From positions 1 through 39,461 of the forward strand of contig JAJFFY010000087.1 of the NCBI GenBank assembly GCA_021776415.1: a DNA stretch of 39,461 bases, in the 5' to 3' direction. The position numbers and the translations under genes were made by a program. Under the pieces are notes generated by a model. It ran no database searches and was not told the origin of the DNA. It saw nothing but the letters and a program-made list of their open reading frames with translations. The DNA comes from Hyphococcus sp. Its GTDB lineage: Bacteria; Pseudomonadota; Alphaproteobacteria; Caulobacterales; Parvularculaceae. Positions 25,750 to 35,123 of the stretch are shown here, piece by piece (the stretch's first letter is position 1; each line of letters opens with the position of its first letter).

Positions 25750-26223
25750 ATGTCATTTGGTATAATTGCCCTTCTTGCAGCCGGCCTTGGCGCGGGCTGG
25801 CTGTTATTGCGCCTTGCGCGCGGCGGCGGCGAGGCGATGCGCAACATCACGCTGATGAAGTTTGTGGTCTGGTTCGGCCTTGCCGCGGCGCTGTTCGCCG
25901 CCAAGCTTTGGCCGCTTGCATTTATGGTGTTGGTCGCGGTTGGCGGGGTGATGGCGATCGAGACCTGGCGCGGCAAACAAATCGAAGGTGAAGCCGGCGA
26001 GCGCATTACGCCGCCCGCCAAATCCATGACCCACGCCGAAGCGCTGTCGGTGCTGGGGGTTTCCACCGAGGCCAATGTCGGTGACGTTAAAGCCGCACAT
26101 AAAAAGCTGATCGCGCAAATCCACCCCGATAAGGGTGGTACGGACTATCTGGCGGCGAAGATTAATGAGGCGCGCGATTTGTTGTTGGCTGGTTTGAGCG
26201 AAAATGACAAACATTCTGATTGA
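25750..26223 (+). CDS. Membrane J-domain protein
   Basis: A 157-residue protein with two N-terminal membrane helices (about 3-22 and 38-68) and a C-terminal J domain (about 90-157: THAEALSVLGVSTEANVGDV, AHKKLIAQIHPDKGGTDYLA). The HPD tripeptide that stimulates Hsp70 ATPase is at 125-127. Topology resembles mitochondrial TIM14 and its alphaproteobacterial relatives, so it probably recruits DnaK to the inner membrane. It lies 35 nt after the unknown AT-rich gene but has the GC-rich composition of the host. Confidence 0.88.
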   Translation: MSFGIIALLAAGLGAGWLLLRLARGGGEAMRNITLMKFVVWFGLAAALFAAKLWPLAFMVLVAVGGVMAIETWRGKQIEGEAGERITPPAKSMTHAEALSVLGVSTEANVGDVKAAHKKLIAQIHPDKGGTDYLAAKINEARDLLLAGLSENDKHSD

Positions 26224-26279
26224 ACTAGGGCCAGCAGGGCTTACATAAGCGTCATACAAGACGCACTGGTTATGTGATA

Positions 26280-27158
26280 ATGCCACAGGCAAAGATCGAT
26301 CCAGCCATCAAGTCCGTTCACGTCTTTTCTACGGGCGCGGGTGAGCAACACAAAGAACACCGCTATGGCAGCCCGTTGCCGCGGCTATGGTGGGTTTTGA
26401 CGTCGCAAAGCTGGATTAAAGTTCCGGTCAACGCCTTTGTGATTGAGCATCGCGATGGCCTCGTGCTTTTCGATACGGGGCTGGATCCTGCGATCAAATC
26501 GGACCCAAACTATATTGACAGCGCCATCGGCCGGTTCCTTTTACATAGAATATTTCGATTGCATATCGGCCCGGGCGATAGGCTGAGCAATAAACTTGAA
26601 GCCATAGGCTTCGCCGCCGCCGATATTCGCAAGGCGGTCATCTCGCATCTCCATTTCGATCATGTGGGCGGCATCGCCGATATCCCACAAGCGGATTTGC
26701 TGGTCAGCAAGGACGAGTGGGCGCAACTATCGGCTCCGCATCCTGAACGGGAATGGATTCTTCGCGAGCATATCGAAATTCCCGGCGCGAAATGGCGCCC
26801 GATCGAGTTTGCGCCGACCGACGATCCTTTGTTCGCACCCTTTGGCGGCTGTTATGATGTCATGGGGGACGCGTCGATGATCCTGCTGCCGACCCCCGGC
26901 CACACGCCGGGATCGTTGTCCATGTTAGTGCGGCAGGGCGGCGGGGCGCCGCCGCTTTTGCTCGTCGGTGATCTCACCTATCAGGCTGACCTTTTAATGA
27001 GGGACCAGGTTCCCGGCACCGGCGATGCAAAGCTGCTGCGATCTTCTTTCGCTAAAATCCGTACACTGAAAAAACAATTGCCAGACTTGGTCATCTTGGC
27101 CTCTCATGATCCTGCGACGGCGGAAATATTGGCCGCAAGTTACAGCTCCCGCTCATGA
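26280..27158 (+). CDS. N-acyl homoserine lactonase-like metallo-hydrolase
   Basis: A metallo-beta-lactamase fold enzyme of 292 residues with the zinc motif HLHFDH (123-128), LLPTPGHTPGSLS, VGDLTYQ and a final SHDP. The N-terminal FSTGAGEQHKEHRYGSPLPR and LVLFDTGLDP agree with the AHL-lactonase (AttM/AiiA) group, which opens the lactone ring of acyl-homoserine lactone signals. No luxI/luxR gene is nearby, so another lactone or ester may be the substrate. Start ATG 26280 chosen over GTG two codons earlier. Confidence 0.8.
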   Translation: MPQAKIDPAIKSVHVFSTGAGEQHKEHRYGSPLPRLWWVLTSQSWIKVPVNAFVIEHRDGLVLFDTGLDPAIKSDPNYIDSAIGRFLLHRIFRLHIGPGDRLSNKLEAIGFAAADIRKAVISHLHFDHVGGIADIPQADLLVSKDEWAQLSAPHPEREWILREHIEIPGAKWRPIEFAPTDDPLFAPFGGCYDVMGDASMILLPTPGHTPGSLSMLVRQGGGAPPLLLVGDLTYQADLLMRDQVPGTGDAKLLRSSFAKIRTLKKQLPDLVILASHDPATAEILAASYSSRS

Positions 27159-27238
27159 CGAATGATGGGCCAACCGCCGGGCGGCGGCCAGCGAAAATGG
27201 ATGCTGTTTTTTTGTATTCTTTGGTGGCTGAAGCGCCG

Positions 27239-27847
27239 TCAAAACAGCGCGCCGACCCCGTCGGTTATTTTCTCGATCAGCTGATAAATGTGAAGCCCGT
27301 CCACCAGACCGTGATGGGCCTGAACCGCAAGCGGGAAGCGCACATCCCCATCTTCAAATTTGAACTGGCCTACGGCGATATTGGGAATGGAAGCGTCGCC
27401 ATAGCGGGCTACGGGGTGTTCAAACGCCGTGAAGAAAAGCCATGGCGTGCAGGTTACGTATAAATGATCGCGATCTTCGGGCTCGCTCAAGCGAAGCGAG
27501 GTCGCTGCGTGCACGATTGCGCGGTCTTCAATATAGCGGCGCAGGAAGGTGCCGAAATCGCTGGAATGCTCGATCGACGAAAAGTTCAGATTGTTGTTTT
27601 TGTCGAGCACCGTATGGCCGGTCTTGAGCTGCGTGACCTCAACCGCCTCGTCGCCATCAAGACGCCAGCGAAAATTCTCAACCGATAGGCTCGCCTCGGC
27701 AATCGCGAACAGGAGCGCGGCAAAAGGCGGGACATGGTGAGCTTTGGCGGCGGCGACAAAATCCGGGCAGGTGACAACCGCGGTGATGTTAACGGTCGGA
27801 TCCTCATAGCCGCGAAAAAGGGCGATATGTTCTTGGCGCGATAGCAA
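27239..27847 (-). CDS. Chloramphenicol acetyltransferase-like protein
   Basis: The 202-residue protein has the CAT/BAHD active-site motif HHGLVDG (178-184) with the catalytic second His, and the companion stretch PNIAVGQFKFEDGDVRFPLA. This is the trimeric type A CAT fold, which moves acetyl from acetyl-CoA to a hydroxyl group. The N-terminus MLSRQEHIALFRGYEDPTVN departs from resistance-type CATs, so a housekeeping acyltransferase role is as likely as drug resistance. The next upstream gene on this strand ends 30 nt away, in likely operon spacing. Confidence 0.78.
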   Translation of the reverse strand: MLSRQEHIALFRGYEDPTVNITAVVTCPDFVAAAKAHHVPPFAALLFAIAEASLSVENFRWRLDGDEAVEVTQLKTGHTVLDKNNNLNFSSIEHSSDFGTFLRRYIEDRAIVHAATSLRLSEPEDRDHLYVTCTPWLFFTAFEHPVARYGDASIPNIAVGQFKFEDGDVRFPLAVQAHHGLVDGLHIYQLIEKITDGVGALF

Positions 27848-27877
27848 GGGGTTGTCTCCCGTTTCTTTAAACCGGTG

Positions 27878-28591
27878 TTACGCAAACAGCTCTTCCAGAA
27901 AATTCGTCATCGCCGCCCAAGACCGGCGGTCGGCGTTGGCGTTGTAAACCGTACCGTGGCTTGGATCGTTAGCCTCGGGGTTGGTGAAGGCGTGCATGGT
28001 TCCGCCATAGGCGTGAAGCTGCCAGTCGGCGCCGGCCTCGGTCATTTCCTTTGTGAATGCGACCACATCGTCGGGCGGCGCCATGGGATCATCCCAGCCA
28101 TGCAGCGCCAGAATTTTTGCCTTGATTGTAGCGCCCGGTGAATTGCCGGGCTTGCCGAATAGCCCGTGAATGCTGACAACACCTTTAATGTCGGCGCCGG
28201 CGCGGGCGATATTGAGGACGCACAACCCCCCGAAACAAAATCCGATGGCGGCGATTTTCGTTGCATCAACCTCGGGCTGTTGTTTCACAAGCTCAATGAT
28301 GGCGGAGAGCCGCGCTCGCAACATTTCACGGTCTTCGACGAAAGGAGTCATCAGCGCCTGATTTTCCTCCGTGGACGAACCAAGAACGCCCTTGCCATAA
28401 AGATCGATGGCGATGCCGGTGTAGCCGAGCGCCGCCAGCGCTTTAGCTTTGTCGATTTCAAAATCGGACCGCCCGGCCCAGGCGTGACAGACAAGAACGC
28501 CCGGCCGCGCCGACCCATCCGGGCTCGCCAACACCGCCTCATAGGTTTTGCCGTCAATTTTATAGTCAATTGAGCGTGTGGTTATAGCCAT
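27878..28591 (-). CDS. Dienelactone hydrolase family protein
   Basis: An alpha/beta hydrolase of 237 residues. The nucleophile is the Cys of IGFCFGGLCVL, the acid the Asp of LHGWDDPMAP, and the base the His of YGGTMHAF, so the Cys-Asp-His triad of dienelactone hydrolases is complete. The family opens lactone rings in aromatic degradation, though many members act on other esters. I start at ATG 28591 (MAITTRSIDYKIDG); the longer frame adds 14 residues that overlap the intergenic gap. It follows the methyltransferase gene by 13 nt. Confidence 0.87.
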   Translation of the reverse strand: MAITTRSIDYKIDGKTYEAVLASPDGSARPGVLVCHAWAGRSDFEIDKAKALAALGYTGIAIDLYGKGVLGSSTEENQALMTPFVEDREMLRARLSAIIELVKQQPEVDATKIAAIGFCFGGLCVLNIARAGADIKGVVSIHGLFGKPGNSPGATIKAKILALHGWDDPMAPPDDVVAFTKEMTEAGADWQLHAYGGTMHAFTNPEANDPSHGTVYNANADRRSWAAMTNFLEELFA

Positions 28592-28604
28592 TTCATGCCT
28601 TAAT

Positions 28605-29336
28605 TTATGGCGATGCGATAATGCGCCTGCCAATGGGGGTGATGCCGCCAGAGGCGATCATATCCTTCTCCTGGCTGAGAAAATCTTCAACAAGGATAAC
28701 GGCTTCATCAGATTCTGGCAGGGCAGGAATGAGATACCGGTAGAGATAAGGCGCTGTGTGGGTGCTGGATTGGCCAAACTGCGCGGCGACAGCGGTTTGC
28801 ATTGCCTCGATCGTATGCAGGTCATGATCATGATCGTGGCGCCATGCCGCCTTCGGATCGTTTGCGCGCAATATGTTTGCGACAAAACTATCGCGTGGCG
28901 GCGATAAACGGCGTGCAAACCGATCTGATTTTAGCTTAGCCACAAACCAGTTGATTGTGCGCGCGTCGGCTTTATCGAACGCGAAATCTTCGATCAACAA
29001 AACGCCATGGCCGGTCAAGCGCGCGCGCGCGGCGCTGATGGCGGCATCAAGTTCATGCATGTGATGCAGCGAGCGCGTAAACAAAATCGCATCAACCTTG
29101 TCGGACTGGTATGTGGGCCAGGTCGCGTTGGCGGCGTTAACGCCCCTGGCGCGGGCGGCGACGATTGCATCTTTGTCGCCATCGATTGCCGTCACCTTAA
29201 ACCCGGAAGTCTCAAGCACCTGCGCCAAATCGCCCTGGCCGCAGCCGATTTCCAGAACGGCGCCGCCCTTTGGCGCATGGCTGGATATAAAATCGGCGGT
29301 ATGTTGGGTCGCGATATCGACCAGGCGGCGCGGCAT
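28605..29336 (-). CDS. Class I SAM-dependent methyltransferase
   Basis: A 243-residue methyltransferase with the glycine-rich SAM loop VLEIGCGQGDLAQVL (about 28-42), the acidic residue after strand 2 (VTAIDGDKDAI) and motif IV AILFTRSLHHM. The C-terminal half (from about 130) is less conserved and contains HDHDHDLHT. The substrate cannot be told. It is packed between pyk (3 nt upstream) and the hydrolase gene (13 nt downstream), so it is very likely expressed from the pyk transcript. Confidence 0.85.
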   Translation of the reverse strand: MPRRLVDIATQHTADFISSHAPKGGAVLEIGCGQGDLAQVLETSGFKVTAIDGDKDAIVAARARGVNAANATWPTYQSDKVDAILFTRSLHHMHELDAAISAARARLTGHGVLLIEDFAFDKADARTINWFVAKLKSDRFARRLSPPRDSFVANILRANDPKAAWRHDHDHDLHTIEAMQTAVAAQFGQSSTHTAPYLYRYLIPALPESDEAVILVEDFLSQEKDMIASGGITPIGRRIIASP

Positions 29337-29339
29337 AAT

Positions 29340-30758
29340 TTATTCAACCCCGCCAATCCGGCTGATCTTCAGCGTGTTGGTCTTGCCGCGGCGGCCAAAC
29401 GGGTAGCCTGCGAGGATGATGATCCGCTCACCGTCTTTGCCGCCATGGGCTTTGGCGAGCGTATCGGCTTTCTCGATCATTTCGTGGAAATGCGAGATGT
29501 CTTCGGTGACCACCGGCCAGACGCCCCAATAAAGCGCCAGCTGGCGGGCGACGTTCTCATCCGGCGTTGCAGCGATCACCGGGCTGTGCGGCCGGTCGCG
29601 CGACAACCGCCGCGCCGTCGATCCGGTTTTTGTATAGGCGACGGCGAATTTGCAATCGAGCACTTCGGCGATGCGCCGCGCCGACAGCGTAATCGCATCC
29701 GCCGTTGTGTAGGTCGGGTCCTCGCCGCGGTCGATCTTAAACCCGCCGCTGTCCTCGTCGCGTTCGGTTGCGGTGATGATCCGGTCCATAATCGCAACCG
29801 CAGTTGGCGGATGGCGCCCGACCGCAGTTTCCGCCGATAGCATTACCGCATCGGCGCCCTGATAAACCGCAGTTGAAACATCGGACGCTTCGGCGCGGGT
29901 CGGCGAAATCGACTCGACCATGGATTCCAGCATATGCGTTGCGACGATCACCGGCTTGCCGGCGCGGCGGCAGGTGTTGATGATCCGCCGCTGCATCAGC
30001 GGCACATCTTCCGGCGCGCATTCAACGCCAAGATCGCCGCGCGCCACCATGATCGCGTCGGACTGCTCGATGATCTCATCGAGAAACTCAACCGCCGTCG
30101 GCTTTTCAATCTTCGAGATAATCCCGGCGCGGCCGCGGATCAGGGCCTTTGCCTCTTCCACATCGCTCGGCTTCTGCACGAAGGACAGCGCGATATAATC
30201 AACGCCGAGCCCGAGCGCGAATTCGAGATCCTCGCGGTCTTTGTCAGTGAGCGCGGAAATCGGCAGCGCCCGCGTCGGCACATTGATGCCTTTGCGGTTT
30301 TTCAGCTCGCCCGGCGTGTCGGCTTTGGCGATCAGGTGATGCGCGGTGCGGCTGGCGATGGTGAGTTGCAGCTTGCCGTCGTCGAGCTTCAAAATATCGC
30401 CCGGCTCCAAAACGTCGAGGAGTTCCTTATGCGGGATCGGGATGGTGTTTTCGTCATTTGACTCTTTGGCAAACACCAGCCGGTACTCGTCGCCATAGCG
30501 CAGCTTGATCGAGCCGGCGGCAAAGTCGCCGGTGCGGATTTTCGGCCCCTGCAGGTCGGCGAATATCGCAATCGGCGTGCCGGTTTCCTTCTCGATGTCG
30601 CGAATAGCTTCGGCAACGCGCGCCAGCTTGTCATGGGCGCCATGGCTCATATTCAGGCGAAAGATATCAACGCCGGCGTCATGAATGAGCCGCAGCATCG
30701 ACGGCGAAGAACTCGCCGGGCCGATGGTGGCGACGATTTTACAAAGGCGGTTTCTCAT
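29340..30758 (-). CDS. pyk: Pyruvate kinase
   Basis: Last enzyme of glycolysis, converting phosphoenolpyruvate and ADP to pyruvate and ATP. The 472 residues begin KIVATIGPASSSPSMLR and show FRLNMSHG, the active-site signature IMVARGDLGVE (about 239-249) with the preceding catalytic lysine region ISKIEKPTAV, and KPVIVATHMLESM. In this last motif, the Gln common in the family is His. The allosteric C-terminal domain is complete. The start at 30758 directly opens the first strand. It heads the minus-strand run pyk - methyltransferase - hydrolase - CAT-like. Confidence 0.96.
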   Translation of the reverse strand: MRNRLCKIVATIGPASSSPSMLRLIHDAGVDIFRLNMSHGAHDKLARVAEAIRDIEKETGTPIAIFADLQGPKIRTGDFAAGSIKLRYGDEYRLVFAKESNDENTIPIPHKELLDVLEPGDILKLDDGKLQLTIASRTAHHLIAKADTPGELKNRKGINVPTRALPISALTDKDREDLEFALGLGVDYIALSFVQKPSDVEEAKALIRGRAGIISKIEKPTAVEFLDEIIEQSDAIMVARGDLGVECAPEDVPLMQRRIINTCRRAGKPVIVATHMLESMVESISPTRAEASDVSTAVYQGADAVMLSAETAVGRHPPTAVAIMDRIITATERDEDSGGFKIDRGEDPTYTTADAITLSARRIAEVLDCKFAVAYTKTGSTARRLSRDRPHSPVIAATPDENVARQLALYWGVWPVVTEDISHFHEMIEKADTLAKAHGGKDGERIIILAGYPFGRRGKTNTLKISRIGGVE

Positions 30759-30832
30759 GAGGGTGCTCGCGGATGATTACACCGGCGACGCTACGCCTAT
30801 TTGAGAACGTTGAGAACCGGCGGCGGGCGGCT

Positions 30833-31324
30833 TTATTCGCGCGCAGCGGGCGCTGCGTCCTCGCCGTAAAGCGAGATGGTCGAGATCGACATTTTGGCGG
30901 AGCCTTCGATCGGGCGGCGCGAATAGACCACATAGATGAGGGTGTTGTTTTCGGCGTCATAGATGCGCCGGACGGCGATCGATTTGAATATCAGGCTCAT
31001 GCGCTGGGAGAAAACTTCCTCGCCGGCTTTGTCGAGGTCGATCTCGCCGATGGCGATCGGCCCGGTCTGGCGGCAGGCGATGGAGGCGTTTGACGGGTCT
31101 TCGAACCAGTTGCCTTTGGCGACCCGGTCCCAGAAACCGCGATCAAAATGCGACAGATGACAGGTGACGCCGGAAACCTCCGGGTCGGCCAGCGCCTGAA
31201 CCTTGATCTCATTGCCAACGAAGTCGTTTTTAAACTCGCCGACTTCGTTCTCGCTCGAACGCCCGCAGGCGGCGAGGAGTGAGAGGCAGGCAGTGATCAG
31301 GCCAATTCGGACAGTGAGACGCAT
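30833..31324 (-). CDS. creA: CreA family lipoprotein
   Basis: The 163-residue protein has a signal peptide ending in LLAA-C20, so it should be a lipoprotein. The body matches the CreA family: NEIKVQALADPEVSGVTCHL, EDPSNASIACRQTGPI, SLIFKSIAVRRIYDAENNTL and IYVVYSRRPIEGSAK. CreA has no proven function. Start ATG 31324 is preceded by GGAGAACTC; the longer frame would place the lipobox too far from the N-terminus. It sits 74 nt upstream of pyk on the same strand. Confidence 0.9.
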   Translation of the reverse strand: MRLTVRIGLITACLSLLAACGRSSENEVGEFKNDFVGNEIKVQALADPEVSGVTCHLSHFDRGFWDRVAKGNWFEDPSNASIACRQTGPIAIGEIDLDKAGEEVFSQRMSLIFKSIAVRRIYDAENNTLIYVVYSRRPIEGSAKMSISTISLYGEDAAPAARE

Positions 31325-31494
31325 GAGTTCTCCAAGAGGTTGGGATTGATATAGCGCTGTAGTATTAAGGCGCAAGTTATTCGGAATCATCGCCAGTATC
31401 GTGCGGAGTGTCGTGCCTGGATGTCTATAAACGTAGTTTCATAATATTCCGCCATTTCGGCAAATTCTCAAAGTCTGCGACGAAATTTCTAATC

Positions 31495-32262
31495 ATGGAT
31501 CATTTGTACATCAAAAGAGTGACTGCGCGATATTCGGGGAATGAAGGCATAAAGAACTACGCTGAGTGCTATGATTTGCACACTTCGTTGTGTGAGGGGC
31601 ATATTCCAACGACTAAATCGACTGAATGGGGGGATTTTATGCAGGTCGCCTCAAATACGAGAGTAGTGCAGCAAGCATTGCTTCATCGAGCAATTCGCCT
31701 GTTCGAATCTGCAATTTTTTCCGTTGAGCATGAAAATCTATACTCGATGGTTTTGTCTATTCGTGGTCACTTCGAAACAACTGCGGCGCTTGGCTATCTC
31801 CATTACCGACTTGGTTTGGTGAACGAAGGAAAACTCGACTTAGCAGTCTATCATCGTGATGTAGCGTCGCAGGTTCTCTCAACACGAGATGACTCTTTGC
31901 TAACCAGAATGAAGGATTCAGGTGAGGAAGTTCTAGAAGCGAAAAACATTCTGAGCATGCTGAAACATGCCGACAAGGTGACGAGTAAGAATTTTTTTGA
32001 AAACCAACCACCGAAGAACGATCCGCTAACGGATTGTTACACTTGGCTCTCCGAATTTTGCCACCCGAACTACCATTCGATGAGTGTGGCGATTGATGTA
32101 GATAGAGCGGGGCCTAGCTTTCGAATTAGGCATGAGCAGCCTATGCGCGACCGGGAGGCCGACATTCTAGAATATATTCTAGTTTCCGGTTCAATTTTTG
32201 TATTTTTGTTTGCCCAAATCAGCGATATAGCGACGGCATTGTTTGCCAAAGAAAATAAATAG
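31495..32262 (+). CDS. Helical protein of unknown function, AT-rich
   Basis: From ATG 31495 the protein has 255 residues; an earlier Met at 31408 is possible but precedes it with unpromising sequence. It is mostly helical: QQALLHRAIRLFESAIFSVE, SIRGHFETTAALGYLHYRLG, FCHPNYHSMSVAID, and a hydrophobic C-terminal helix IFVFLFAQISDIATALF. The pattern of an Arg/Glu-lined helix followed by a (F/L)CHPN motif recalls DUF5677-like proteins, with no known role. It is more A+T-rich than its neighbours and alone on its strand, which suggests lateral acquisition. Confidence 0.6.
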   Translation: MDHLYIKRVTARYSGNEGIKNYAECYDLHTSLCEGHIPTTKSTEWGDFMQVASNTRVVQQALLHRAIRLFESAIFSVEHENLYSMVLSIRGHFETTAALGYLHYRLGLVNEGKLDLAVYHRDVASQVLSTRDDSLLTRMKDSGEEVLEAKNILSMLKHADKVTSKNFFENQPPKNDPLTDCYTWLSEFCHPNYHSMSVAIDVDRAGPSFRIRHEQPMRDREADILEYILVSGSIFVFLFAQISDIATALFAKENK

Positions 32263-32297
32263 CTGGTAGTACATTCTCGCTAAACTAAGCACATTAT

Positions 32298-33260
32298 CTA
32301 CCCGCAAAGCGCCGCTTTCGCCCCATCATATTCCTCTGCGAGCTTATCAACAAACTGCGCCGTGGTCTGGACATCCTTGACCGCGCCGATGCCCTGGCCG
32401 CAGCCCCAGATGTCTTTCCAGACTTTCTTCGCGCCTTCGCCGGCGGATTTGAAATCCATTTTTGACGGGTCGGAGGCGGGGAGGTTGTCGGGATCGAGGC
32501 CGGCTTTGGCGATGGAGGGTTTGAGGTAATTGCCGTGGACGCCGGAAAAATAGTTCGTGTAGACAATATCGTCGGCGTAACCATCGACAATGGCTTGTTT
32601 ATAGGCGTCCTTGGCGTTGGCCTCGGTCGTCGCGATAAAGGCCGAGCCGATATAGCCAAAATCGGCGCCCATGGCTTCAGCCGCCAGCACAGATTGGCCG
32701 CGGGCAATACACCCTGACAAAGCCAGCGGGCCGTCGAACCATTGGCGAATTTCTTGCACCAGGGCGAATGGCGAGGTGACGCCTGCATGGCCGCCGGCGC
32801 CGGCAGCGACCGCGATCAGCCCGTCCGCGCCCTTGGAGATGGCTTTTTGCGCAAACTTATTATTGATGACGTCATGCAATACGATCCCGCCATAGGAATG
32901 GATCGCCTCATAAACCTCCTCGCGCGCGCCGAGCGAACAGATCACAACCGGAACCTGATGACGCACACAGGCCTCCACATCATGCATCAGCCGGTCATTG
33001 GAGCGGTGGACAATCTGGTTGACCGCATAGGGTGCGGACGGCTGGTCCGGGTTTTCGTCGTCATGGCGCGCAAGCGTTTCCTTGATCTCGGTCAGCCATT
33101 CATCGAGCGCTTCGGCGGGCCGCGCGTTAAGCGACGGGAACGAGCCGATAACGCCGGCCTTGCACTGGGCGATCACCAGCTTCGGCGTCGAGACGATAAA
33201 CATCGGCGCGCCGATCACCGGCAGGCGCATGCGGGATTTAATGTCGTTAAGGGTCGCCAT
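32298..33260 (-). CDS. Nitronate monooxygenase family flavoprotein
   Basis: A 320-residue TIM-barrel flavoenzyme of the 2-nitropropane dioxygenase family. It shows LPVIGAPMFIVSTPKLVIAQ, the FMN region DGLIAVAAGAGGHAG (with GGHAG), LALSGCIARGQSVLAAEAMG, and DFGYIGSAFIATTEA. Such enzymes oxidise alkyl nitronates to carbonyls. Others in the group have been assigned to enoyl reduction or remain uncharacterised. Start ATG 33260 is preceded by GGAGCGACC. It is divergent from the acyl-CoA ligase gene, with 160 nt between. Confidence 0.88.
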   Translation of the reverse strand: MATLNDIKSRMRLPVIGAPMFIVSTPKLVIAQCKAGVIGSFPSLNARPAEALDEWLTEIKETLARHDDENPDQPSAPYAVNQIVHRSNDRLMHDVEACVRHQVPVVICSLGAREEVYEAIHSYGGIVLHDVINNKFAQKAISKGADGLIAVAAGAGGHAGVTSPFALVQEIRQWFDGPLALSGCIARGQSVLAAEAMGADFGYIGSAFIATTEANAKDAYKQAIVDGYADDIVYTNYFSGVHGNYLKPSIAKAGLDPDNLPASDPSKMDFKSAGEGAKKVWKDIWGCGQGIGAVKDVQTTAQFVDKLAEEYDGAKAALCG

Positions 33261-33420
33261 GGTCGCTCCTTGAAAATTTCTGAACACGCTACGGGAGGGG
33301 CGGGGTCGCGCGCAAGCCGCGTTCGCAGCAGTGCGGCAGGGGGGCAGCAGGGGGGCGGCCCCGGCAATTGCTTTTCACAGAAATCCCGCCATAGTTTTCG
33401 CCGCACGGGGAGGTGCGCCA

Positions 33421-34971
33421 ATGACGACCCGAGAGATTATCAACCCGCCCCTCATGGCGGATCTCATTCGCTATCAGGCTAAGGAACGCCCTCATGAGAC
33501 CGCACTCCTGTTTGAGGGCGAGACGTTCACCTATGCCGAGATGAACGCGCGCGCGAGCCGGGCGGCGCAGGCTTTTCTCTCGCTGAGGCTCGGCCCCGGC
33601 GACCGGGTCGCGTGGCTCGCGCGTAATGTCGCGACGTTCTGGGACGCGCTGTTTGGCGCCGCCAAGATCGGCGTTGTCCTGACCCCGATCAACTGGCGTC
33701 TTGCTCCGGCCGAGGTGGTGCAGATTCTGGATGACGCCGAGGCGTCGATCTTCGTCGGCGAGGCGATGTTCATTGCTCCGTTGAAGGACGTCGAAGGGTT
33801 CGCGCCGCCGAAGACATTTGTTCTGAAAGCGGGGGGCGAGGACTGCTTCGACGCGCTGATCGACCGTCAGGATGCGAGCGAGCCCGATTACACGCCGACA
33901 TTGGATGACATTGTCGTGCAGCTTTATACCAGCGGCACCACCGGCCTGCCTAAGGGCGTGTTACTGTCTAATCGCTGTTACTATGAAGTTGGCGAGGCTG
34001 GCGCGGCGGTCGGCCTGATTGTACCGAACAGCGACGATGAAACCGTTCTTCACGCCCTGCCGCATTTTCACATTGCCGGCGTTAATTTCGGCCTGATGGC
34101 GATCGGCCGGTCGATGCCGCTAATTCAACATCGTCAGTTCGACCCCGCGGCGATTGTTAAAGAGGCGCAAGGAGAGCGACCGCTCAATTCCTTCTTTGTG
34201 CCGGTGATGATCATGATGATCATTGAAGCGGCAAAACAAATGAATGCGCCGCTCGATAGTTTCGTATCGGTCAGCTATGGCGCCGCGCCGATGCCGGAAG
34301 CGCTTCTCGATGCGGCGATCGCGGCGATGCCCAATGCACAATTCACGCAGTTCTACGGCATGACCGAAACCACCGGTGGCGTAACGACGCTCGCTCATAA
34401 AAATCACGCCAAAGGCAAGAAGCAGCGCGTCTCGGCGGGCGAGCCGCTGCCGGGATGCGAGATCAAGATATGCGACCCTGCGACGGGCAAAGAAGTCGAG
34501 ACTGGCGAGACTGGGGAGGTTGTTATCAAGTCCAGTTTCGTGATGGACGGCTACTGGAACCGGCCGGACGCGACGGCGGATGTGATCCGGGATGGCTGGT
34601 ACTGGTCCGGCGACGCCGGTCATATGGACGAGAGCGGTTTTCTTTATGTCGCCGACCGCATCAAGGACATGATCATTTCCGGCGGCGAGAACATTTATCC
34701 CGCCGAGCTTGAAAACATATTGTCCGCATGCCCCGAAATCGCCGATGTCGCGGTGATCGGCGTGGCGAATGATAAATGGGGCGAGGTAGTAAAGGTCATC
34801 GCGGTGAAACGAGCCGGCGCCCAACTTAACGAAGCAGGCGTCGTCGATTTCCTCCGCGACAAGATCGCAAGCTACAAACTGCCGCAATATGTAACGTTCA
34901 TAGACATGCTGCCGCGCAACCCGTCAGGGAAGATTTTGAAGACTGAATTGCGGAAGATGCATGAGGGGTAG
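33421..34971 (+). CDS. Acyl-CoA synthetase (AMP-forming)
   Basis: A 516-residue ANL-superfamily ligase that activates a carboxylic acid to its CoA thioester through an acyl-AMP. The phosphate loop is [13 protein letters not shown] (about 192-204). Further motifs are [10 protein letters not shown] near 310, the hinge region [37 protein letters not shown], and the C-terminal catalytic Lys in [10 protein letters not shown]. Start ATG 33421 follows GAGGTGCG; the longer open frame upstream is rejected. Chain-length preference cannot be read, but a dehydrogenase and a thioesterase next door suggest fatty or aromatic acyl substrates. Confidence 0.93.
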   Translation: MTTREIINPPLMADLIRYQAKERPHETALLFEGETFTYAEMNARASRAAQAFLSLRLGPGDRVAWLARNVATFWDALFGAAKIGVVLTPINWRLAPAEVVQILDDAEASIFVGEAMFIAPLKDVEGFAPPKTFVLKAGGEDCFDALIDRQDASEPDYTPTLDDIVVQLYTSGTTGLPKGVLLSNRCYYEVGEAGAAVGLIVPNSDDETVLHALPHFHIAGVNFGLMAIGRSMPLIQHRQFDPAAIVKEAQGERPLNSFFVPVMIMMIIEAAKQMNAPLDSFVSVSYGAAPMPEALLDAAIAAMPNAQFTQFYGMTETTGGVTTLAHKNHAKGKKQRVSAGEPLPGCEIKICDPATGKEVETGETGEVVIKSSFVMDGYWNRPDATADVIRDGWYWSGDAGHMDESGFLYVADRIKDMIISGGENIYPAELENILSACPEIADVAVIGVANDKWGEVVKVIAVKRAGAQLNEAGVVDFLRDKIASYKLPQYVTFIDMLPRNPSGKILKTELRKMHEG

Positions 34972-34982
34972 CTTCCCGCAGA

Positions 34983-35111
34983 GCTATAGCCCCCTTCGAC
35001 CGCTTCGCGGCCACTTCCCCCATAAATGGGGGAAGGAGGAGCACGACGAAAGCTTGGGAAATTCTTCCCCCGCTTGCGGGGGAAGTGTCACCGAAGGTGA
35101 CGAAGGGGGTC
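34983..35111. repeat. Intergenic palindromic repeat
   Basis: Between two convergent genes lies a G/C-rich element bounded by CCCCCTTCG on the left and CGAAGGGGG on the right. Inside it are hairpins TTCCCCC...GGGGGAA, ACTTCCCCC..., TTCCCCCGC/GCGGGGGAA, and GTCACC/GGTGAC. This outline is common as a dispersed intergenic repeat in alphaproteobacteria. It may also end transcription from both sides. Only one copy is in the window. Confidence 0.75.
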
Positions 35112-35123
35112 TTCAAAACCAGA

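Noticed and set aside
27155..27463. Plus-strand frame overlapping the AHL-lactonase stop
   Set aside because: It is mostly antisense to the CAT-like gene, whose HHGLVDG motif shows that the minus strand is coding.
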